NCBI GenBank assembly: GCA_015178975.1
Contig: WHVD01000007.1
Span: 930,001-994,000 of the forward strand
Source of the DNA: Hysterangium stoloniferum
Taxonomy: Eukaryota > Basidiomycota > Agaricomycetes > Hysterangiales > Hysterangiaceae
Direction: 5' to 3'
Length of the DNA stretch: 64,000 bases
The notes under the pieces are model-generated. The model saw only the letters and a list, made by a program, of their open reading frames with translations, was not told where the DNA came from and made no database searches. A program made the position numbers and the translations under genes. This document shows positions 55,919 through 64,000 of this stretch, in pieces. The first letter of the stretch is position 1; every line of letters begins with the position of its first letter.

Positions 55919-58788
55919 GGTATGATTGAATGTCATCATGGTGATGCTCTTCGTTTCCCTCCCTGGAGATTTAAGGTTCATGATGCGCATATGTAATATT
56001 GATGCTCTTGTTCCATTCATTCCGCACGATATATCATAATTTCTCTTGGACAACACATTATGCGAACCAGGAGGAAGAATACTACTATTACTCTTTACTT
56101 CGCTCCCCTGTTGGCAATATTTCTAATTTATGTAAAGCTATATAGTTTGAGTGAATTCAAGAGCGCATATAGTCACCTTTACCGCCTTTATGTGCTTGGC
56201 CGCGGCTCGTTGATGCTATACACACGTTGGGGCCCTAGTAGTAGCTAGAATCACTTCAAATAGAATACCACTCAAAAGTTTCAAAGAAAACGGCGTATCC
56301 GTTAGTTGGGATCATGAAGCAAGTCATTGAAGAGCAGCAAACAACACCCGCAACTCACTAATACATCCCGAGGGTTATCTCGGTCAGTATTTAGCCCCAT
56401 TCAAAACCTTGACCCGATGCTGGAGCGCATCACTCCCATGGGATGTCACTTGAGAAAAACGACCATCGCGGATATGGCAAAGAAGGTCAAGCGAGCAGCC
56501 CAAGGCACTTTTAAGACCGGTATAATGTATAACTGATGCTTAGCGATACAACACGAAGTGCGAGGCAGCCAGATTCCATGGTCACTTAAAGAAAAACGGG
56601 TCTAAATTAAAGAAAACACAGCTGACCGGGTGACACACATGTATATGACCGAGAATCTGTGACCGCGGCTTGAGGGATGAAACTGAAGAAAAAGAAGGAG
56701 CAAAGACACGGGATGTCTTGAAGAAGACGAAGCATCAGTAAGTTGGTATTTGATCCGGGTCGCTCACGTAAGGAAGTCGCCGTGATCTAGAATGTGCCCA
56801 GCATATGATGTAGCGTCTGAAACAGCCTGGAGTATCCCAGAGAGCCGTTCTTCCTCCCAGCGCTTAAACCATTTTAGTGATGAGTCTTCAATTGGTATAA
56901 GTCGTTTCTTATATTTAAATGGAACCTCTTTGTGCGCCCGGATGCGTTATGCTCATATTTACACACACAAGCAACAGAGTGAGATATCCAGTCACCATTA
57001 TCCGGGAAAGTGCGGTCGGCCGCGTCCGAGCACCTTTTGACATCTCGCACAGACAATTTCACGATTCCTGGCGATTCATAGTTGTCATCATTATGTACCT
57101 AAGGTTATTAGGCCTCCTCACGTGGGGTTCAAGTAGCTGTACTCCAAGTTGGGCCAGCGACTCTCTAATTGACACAGATATAGAGGTGATCACGGAAAGG
57201 AAGGAATGTACAATTTCAAAAGTATTTCTCTCCATTGGAAACCTGGACCCGACGTGGGAGCGCCTAGCTCCCATGGGATCCGACTTGGAACAAACGATAG
57301 TCGTAAATATTGCATAGAAGGTCAAATGAGCACCGCGAGTCACTTTTGAGACAGGTGTAATGTATAACTAATGCCTGGGGACACAGGAGAAGTGCGATGA
57401 ATCTAGATGCCATTACCACATGGTCGAAAACGGTTCGTCATTAGATATACCAAACCCTGTTGGGGAACACACCGGTATATGACCGATATTCTGTGACTGC
57501 GGCTTTAATATCTGTGATTACAAGTGTAGTTGTTTGGTTGACCAAAAATTCTCGAGGGACCGAAATGAAGCGAAATAAGGACCAGAGACACAGGATGTTG
57601 TGAAGAGGACGAAGCATTGGTAAATTGGTATTTGATCCAGACGGTTCGCACAGGGAAACTTGGACATCCCAAATAGCCGAACTTCCTCACAGTGCTTAAA
57701 ACCATTTTACTCATCAGTTTTCAATTTCACCAACTCATTGATTTTCTTGAAACGGCAGATTTTTGAGCACCTGCCGGCATTCGTGTTCCGAGCACCGCAA
57801 AGAAGGACCAGAGTGAGACATGTTGTCGCCATTTTCCGGGAGAATACGTTCCTTGGTGTTCGAACTCCTTTTGCCATCTCTCACTCACCATTGCAGATTC
57901 TTGGCGATTCAGAGTTCTCGGCATTATCTCTCTAAATATTTTATCCCTCATCACGTCGGATTCAAGTCAACATTGACAAGTTATCATTATGGGAAGCATA
58001 TGGTTCATAGCGTGAAGTTTGTATACCTGGGTGCTGGCTTTGTGGCATCATATCTCCTGCCGCAGACTTTTTTTCCACACTTCGTCGCCGGGCGCCTTAT
58101 GCTCTCCCACGGCTTTTCACTTGTTAGCTGACACAAATTATTACACTGAGAAGGCCCGTGTAATAAATAGTAGCGTGGAATTAGTTATGACCGAATATAC
58201 AATCCATGCACAATTTGTTAATCAAAAGCTGACTGACTCCCCACAAATAGGTATAGTCACGATCGAGGCCAATTAGCCTAAGTACATAATTATGGGAATT
58301 GGAATTCCGAAAGAATTGAACGCGAAGCGCAATTTCTGTTAGACATAGCCCCAGTGGAAAGCGCCGGAGGCTGTACCTGAGAAGCACTGTCGTGGATAGC
58401 ATCCACTGCATTCGCATATTCAATCAATCGAGATGTCACTTCTCAACTAACATAAAAGCTGAATTTCCCAAAAATATAGTGCTCAAGAAGTCCGAAGTTG
58501 CCACATTATGCGGTGAAGGCTCATCAGACTATTCGTATCCAGCATATGTGCTCTCTGACCTTGACGATCTGATAAAGAGTAAGGAATTAGTGTAGACCAT
58601 AGTGATTGAACTTGAGAGTATCCTGGAGGTCGAGGGGCTTCAGGTTGTGTACAAGGAAGGGATGAAATCCTGGGTATCCTATATACATCACCACCACAAT
58701 GCTATAGCTGGACATTAATTCACCTGGTAACCGAACCTTAAAAGAGCAGCATTCCATTCTGGTGTCAAAACAACCTGTTAAGCACCAA
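55919..58788 (+). repeat. Intergenic repeat upstream of copy L, plus orientation
   Basis: Switches to plus at about 55990 with an exon 5 end scrap (to TAA near 56036) and the 3' flank. It then holds two successive ERLxPMG blocks (56384-56536 and 57211-57317), an ORF2 region partly open (57760-57935), and the standard upstream region with TATATAC near 58680. The first ERL block ends in a complete frame closing KTGIMYN-stop. Confidence 0.6.
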
Positions 58789-60690
58789 TGTCAACTTCAA
58801 ACGAGACGACTCTGAGCAGAGACGATATCATACCGGCTAAAACCCTCCTACAGGAGGTTGAGTGGCTACAACCCTTGGTTGCGCCAGCTGCATTGCGACT
58901 AGAAGAACGGGAGGAGATCATTGACGCGGGAATGAGGGAAAGATTTGTGTAAAGCTGCGAGAACGATGGAGCTGTATCGAACATGGGAATTGTTTGTGTT
59001 ATCGAGTTCCCGAAGACGACCAGCATATACCATTGTCTGCAGAAGAAGTGGAAGTTTGGGTTGAGCAATAAGTGCGCAAAATGAAATAGCCTTTCATGTA
59101 CACTGTTCATAAACTGGACGCTTTCAGTGCCTAGGAGAGACAAATTGTCATGATCCACCGACTATTATTAAAAGGCGATGTAGATCCACCAAGGCCGCAT
59201 CCAGCCTCAATCCATATCATAGTCAGGACGTCGACTGGGAAGTGGACTCACTGTATGGGGGCTCCTCTATATTTCCAAATGTCGAAATTGGCCCCAGGTA
59301 TTACTGTGGAGTTGGGTTGGAAAGGGTTGGGATGAGTGTGATTTTCAACGCAGGGAAACCTTCACTGATGGCAAAGTTGATGATATACAAGCGAATGACA
59401 TATGGAGACGACAGGGCCTTTAATAGGTTCATGAGTAAACATCTCACTCTGCCAATATTAGGGAATAGTAATTCAGGAGACCATTGACGCAATGAGGTGG
59501 GGATACTTCAGCCCCAATCATGAAAATACTCAGGTCTTGCTAGACCCACTTACCCGCGTCGAATTCGAGAACAGGCGGGGGTGGTCTTAGGAACGTTATG
59601 GGAGAAAAGTGTTTTACAGCGGAGGAGCAGAGGACACACTGCCAATCTCATGGCATCGTTGGGTTCGGCATTCCACTGGTGTCCCGGCGCTCGATGGGAC
59701 GATAGAGATTGGCCATCAACTGGAATTACGTCATCGCTTTACAATGCTGTCATAAAATCACCGTTACACACCAACGTGGATGAGGTTGCGTCGACATTCA
59801 TTTTACACATCGCACGATATTTGTCATGCCATCAATATCCCTTCCTCTTCGAAGAACTTGTGGATATCATGCAAAACAGCTGCCACGTGTGTCAATTGTC
59901 TGTAGAGGAGCTCACTGCAATCAGAGGTTGCATTGAATTCTGGTTACAACCGTGCGTCGCAACATCACATCATTTCATTCTGTCCACCAAAACCACAACA
60001 GACACAATTACTCACATCGATTTTCCTTGTATGCCACTCCTATACCGCTTCTAGTGTGCTGCATGCACCAAGGTCCCTGGTTTCGAAATATTGCTGGAGA
60101 TGTATTAAAGGTCATATTTGACGATACAAACCTCCATATAGCGTCCTTGACACTTTATATTGATTACAAGACGTTACATCCACTGGTCGCGTGATACCTG
60201 GGCCCTAGGAGCCTTCTTCAAAGACAGCACGCATCGCACAGATCATATCCATCAGCTGAATGTGGTTTCTTCGCTCATTGAACCCCTCCCAAGGTATATT
60301 GACAGTGCTTTACCTTTCTGCATCATCTCATATCCGACCAGTCTGATTCTGACACACACGAGTGAAAGTCATCTCCTTTTGTCGGCGCCAGAAATAATCG
60401 AGGTTACTCTGAAACTGATAGCTGGATCTTCCGACATCGAATCCGCGTGTACCACAGTGCGCAGCCTCAATATAATCCCCATTCTCTCTCGTCTTCTCCC
60501 ACATTGTGACACAATGCGGGGCTCAATCAACGATCAATTCCTCGGCGACTGCCTTGAACGAGTGACTGTCGCGGCCCATTCCTTCCTTTGTGTCATCGCC
60601 ACACCGTTCACTGGTGTGTGCGTAAAATCTAATTCAAACTCCAGATCAGTGTTGGAGTACCATGATTGGTGTGACGACGTACAATTTTTC
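58789..60690 (+). pseudogene. Array gene copy L, full length, several lesions
   Basis: ATG 58789. Exon 1 loses frame near 58945 (a base missing beside ERF) and has TAA where relatives have the TGG before the intron 1 donor (59069-59071). Exon 2 is 59128-59496 (369 bases, one extra base near 59460). Intron 2 is short, 59497-59543 (47). Exon 3 is 59544-59951 (open). Exon 4 runs from 60002 and loses frame at about 60190. The intron 4 region is partly deleted, and exon 5 ends in a deletion near 60670. It groups with A and K. Confidence 0.78.
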
Positions 60691-61214
60691 TTGGATAACA
60701 CCAATACACAATCCGAACCAGGAGGAGGGATGGTACTATGACTCTTTACTTAACTCGCGTTTTGGAAATATATCTAATTTATGTAATGGTACATATTTTG
60801 AGCCAATTCAAGATCGCATGTGGTGACTTTGTACCCCCTGTGTGTGCTTGGCAGCTTCTCGTTGATGCGAGACACATTTTGCAACTGGTGGGCGCTAGCA
60901 GTGGTTAGAATCACGTCCTATATATCAACGAGAATCACCTCAAATAGCCAACCACTGAGAAGGCTCAAGCAGCATGTCAGGTAGTTGGGATATATGGAGC
61001 AAGTTATTGAAGAGTAGCAAAAGGCACCCGTAACAAACATTCACTAATGCATGCCGACATTGATCTCGGTAAGAGTCCATAATAATATATTTCTCTCTAT
61101 TCGAACTATCCCAACGCCAGAGCGCCTCGTTCTCACAGGATATAACTTAAAAAACAAAACGACAATCACCAATATTGCACAGAAGGTTAAACGAGTGCCA
61201 TGGATAGCGTCCAC
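60691..61214 (+). repeat. 3' flank and ERL block downstream of copy L
   Basis: Conserved 3' flank to about 61030, then an LFLSIRT/PTPERL block (61082-61200) joined directly at about 61215 to exon 2 sequence, so upstream region and exon 1 are missing. Confidence 0.6.
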
Positions 61215-61914
61215 TACACTTGGAGACGAGGGAGATCCGCCAACGCCACATGCATACTTAGTCCATCTCATACGCATGACATGGCCTGGGGAGTCGCCTC
61301 ATCACCGGATAGCTCATCGTCCAGTGTGGAAATTAGCCCTGGGTATTCCTGTGGAGTCGGGTTGGAAAGCGTTGGGAGGAAAGTGTTTTACAGAGCAAAG
61401 AAAGCTTCCCTAATGACAAAGTTGATGATATACGAAAGAATGACGTGTGGACCACGGGATGGCCAGAACGTCATTGACAGGTTTCTACTCAAGTCACGCC
61501 GCCATGCCTGGGAATAATCTTTCAAGAGAGCGTTGATCTAATGAGGCAGGGATAACACAGCGTCAATCAGTGAATACACGTACAATCCTCATGTTTTTCT
61601 AGACCCACTTACCCCCCTCGAATTCGACAACAGGCGTCAGTGGTATTAGGGGGGATCAGGAATTCTAGTGATATGCAGTGGACGAACCAAGGTCAGTTAT
61701 GACATACTTGGCTTGGGCCTTCAATTGGGGTCCCGGCGCTCGATGGGTAGATAGAGATCGGACATCGACTGCAAATACGTCATCGCTTTCATCAAATCAC
61801 CGCCACACGCAAAATTGGACTAGGTTGCATCAACATTTATCACACAGCTCACACGATGGTTATCATCTGATCATCAAACCTTACTCGCTGCCGGCCTTAG
61901 CAATATCGTGGAAA
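61215..61914 (+). pseudogene. Array gene fragment N (partial exons 2-3), plus strand
   Basis: Partial exon 2 (61215-61545, VGLESVGRKVF and LMTKLMIYERMTCG), intron 2 61546-61602 with donor GC instead of GT, and partial exon 3 (61603-61914, frame lost near 61690). It meets minus-strand copy M tail to tail. Confidence 0.7.
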
Positions 61915-63699
61915 ATTGGGTTAATGCTTCAAGCCGGTAAACGAGGTATTTATCGTGGAGTGAGCCACGCATTGTGTCACAATGTGGGATAAGACGAGGG
62001 AGAATGGCAATTATATCCAGGTTGCGCACTGTGCTACACGCGGATTCGATGTCGGAAGATCCAGCGATCAGGTTCAGAGTGACCTCAACTACTTTGTCTC
62101 CTGACCAGAGGAGGTACAAATCTGGACTTGGGTGTGTCAGAATCAGACTGGTATGATATTTTCAAGGCGGATATTAGATGATGCTGGAAGGTAAACCACT
62201 CTCAACATACCGTAGGAGGGGCTCAATGAGTGAATAGACCACATTCAGTTGTTTGATGTGATGCGTGTGAATCGTGCTGTTGCCGAAGAAGGTTTGCAGA
62301 CCCGAGATACCATGCCACAATGAATACGTTGTGTCCATATCCATAATAAGAGTCAAGGACGCTATATGGTGGTTTGTGTCAGCCACTATAACCTTCAATA
62401 CATCTCCAGCAATATCTCGAAACCAGGCATCTTCGTGCATGCAACGCACGAGAAGCTGCATAGGAGATCCAAACAAGGAACGTCGATGTAAGCAATTTTG
62501 TCTGTTGTGGTTTTGGTGGGCCAGATGAAATGATGTGATGTCGCGACGCACGGTTGTACCCAGAATTCAATGCAACTTCTAATCGCAGTGATCTCCTCTA
62601 CAGATAGGTGACGCACGTGGCAAGTTTGTTTCACGATATACCCAAGCTCGGCCAGGAGGAAGGTACGTTTACAAAAGGATGATAAATATCCGGCGATTTG
62701 TAGAATGAATGCCGACGCAACCTCATTCAGGTTGGTGTGTAGCGGTGCCTTAATGACAACATTGTAAAGCGAGGACGTCATTGCAGTTAATGGCTGATCT
62801 CCATCCCCCCATCGAGCGCCGGGACACCAGAAGAAGGCCGAACCCAAAAATGCCATAAGATTGGCGTGACCCTCGTTCCTCCGCTGTATAACACTGGAAT
62901 TCCAGAACTGGTCTGAGACAAGTGACGCCTGTTGTCGAATTTGACGCGGGTAAGTGGGTCTAAAAAGGTGAGTATTTTGAGTGTATTGAATGATTGGGGC
63001 TGAAGTATCCCCACCTCATTAAGTCGATGGTCTCTTGAATTACTATTCCGATTCTTCTGATAATGAGATGCTTGCTTATTCACTTGTTAAAGACCCTATC
63101 GTCTCCATACACCATTCGCTTGTATATCATCAACTTTGCCATCAGTGCAGCTGTCTTTGCGTTGTGAAGCACATTCCTCCCAACCCTTTCCAAACCGACT
63201 CCACAGTAATACCCGGGGCTAATTTCCAGACTTGAATATGAACTATCTGGCGATGAAACGACTCCCCAGTCTATGGCAATGGCACGCCTACGACCTGGGC
63301 TGAGTTGGGATGTGGCATTCGTGGATCTCCCCCGAATCTGAATATTATTCGGTGGGTCATGGCAATTTCTCTCTCCTTGGCACTGAAAACATCTGGTCAG
63401 TCTCCATAAAAAAAAAAAAGTTTTGCGCACCCATTCCTCCACATCAACGTCCACGTCTTCTTCCGACAGTGATATGTACTGCTCGTCATCAGGTGCTTGG
63501 CAACGTAAACAGTGCCCATGTTCGAGACAGCTACATCGCTCTCGAGGCTTCATCCGCGATCTTTCCCTCGTTGCCGTGTCATCGATCTCCTGTCGGTCCA
63601 TCCTCAATACAGCGAAACCAAGGGTTGTAGCCAGTCAACCTCTTGGAGGAGGGATAGGACATCCTGCCCACTCGGAGCTATCTCGTTGGACGTCGACAT
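61915..63699 (-). pseudogene. Array gene copy M, exons 1-5, C terminus missing
   Basis: ATG 63699. Exon 1 is 63431-63699 (269 bases, a 4-base deletion breaks the frame near 63612), intron 1 63383-63430 (48, containing a run of 12 A/T), exon 2 63015-63382 with TGA at 63080-63082, intron 2 62960-63014, exon 3 62552-62959 (open), intron 3 62502-62551 (50), exon 4 62211-62501 (291, open), intron 4 62148-62210 (63) and exon 5 truncated at about 61915 by fragment N. It carries the C/D/J/M subfamily signature. Confidence 0.8.
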
Positions 63700-64000
63700 T
63701 GGATGGTAGTAGTTGTACTCGTACAGTGATGGAATGCTGTGCTTTTAAGCTGAACTTAGCCCAAGAGTTCGTTTCCAAGCATAGCATTGTGGCCATGCTC
63801 CTCAGGATACACACTGTTCAATCCTTTCCTTGCAACCAATTTGAAGTCTTACTTATCGTTCTTGAATAATACAGGCAGGATACTTTAAAGTTACCTGACC
63901 GTCTTCACACATATTCCTTCCACTTCGTCAGATCATCTCCCGCAGAAAGCACATATGGCAGCTGAGAATAAATTGACAGGCCGTCACTGCGCAATATCCT
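63700..64000 (-). repeat. Upstream region of copy M, cut by window end
   Basis: Standard array upstream sequence on the minus strand, similar to 15790-16040 and 46420-46700. No gene. Confidence 0.6.

Noticed and set aside
63408..63419. A-run as the poly-A tail of a processed copy or LINE
   Set aside because: It lies within intron 1 of copy M, and the introns are retained; no retroposition signature.
1..64000. tRNA, rRNA or other structured RNA genes
   Set aside because: No box-B-like arm with a foldable cloverleaf or rRNA-like conserved segment was noticed by eye; a covariance-model scan was not possible.

Overview
The window reads as a piece of a repeat-rich eukaryotic genome, most likely a fungus and probably a basidiomycete. 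The evidence is introns of about 47-75 bases that recur with GT...AG ends in many gene copies, TATA-like boxes about 100 bases before start codons, Ty1/copia-type LTR retrotransposons, and no bacterial-style operons. The taxonomic call is inference; no rRNA, tRNA or recognisable housekeeping gene is present.

Almost everything belongs to one of two things. The first is a degenerate array of a single unrecognised gene family: 13 copies that keep the 5' exon (A-M) plus at least eight fragments, on both strands. Comparing copies gives a five-exon model: exon 1 of about 91-95 codons, exon 2 of about 368 bases, exon 3 of about 400, exon 4 of 291 and exon 5 of about 370. Four short introns separate them, and the product would be about 576 residues. 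I do not recognise the protein. Each gene is followed and preceded by conserved non-genic sequence; where it is undisturbed (B to C) the head-to-tail period is about 4.1 kb. All copies carry lesions. Copies F (33420-35377) and H (40488-42442) each have a single frameshift, and E (26284-28227) has two lesions.

The second is LTR retrotransposons. Copia element 1 (2341-8404) is old and composite. It has diverged LTRs, four in-frame TGA stops, a gag/pol frameshift, an arginine in the protease triad, and a 797-bp solo LTR of another family inside its integrase region, flanked by 5-bp target duplications. Copia element 2 (16052-20740) is young. Its LTRs are nearly identical, it has a GTGTA target duplication, and it has one 1,356-codon gag-pol frame broken by three stops. 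The uninterrupted insertion site survives in the paralogous block near 46585. Both elements have a primer site matching the anticodon arm, not the 3' end, of initiator tRNA-Met.

Layout: copies A, B, C on the minus strand (1-13293) with element 1 between A and B; a rearranged stretch (13294-16051); element 2 upstream of plus-strand copy D (20855-22795); partial minus-strand units, then E (minus) and F (minus) with fragments between; plus-strand copies G, H, I, J (38415-48637); minus-strand K and fragment O; plus-strand L; fragment N joined tail to tail with minus-strand M at about 61915. About 5 kb around D and J is a segmental duplication that predates the element 2 insertion. The array looks like a decaying multigene locus shaped by unequal exchange, inversion, retrotransposition and C-to-T mutation; no copy can be asserted to be functional from this sequence alone.
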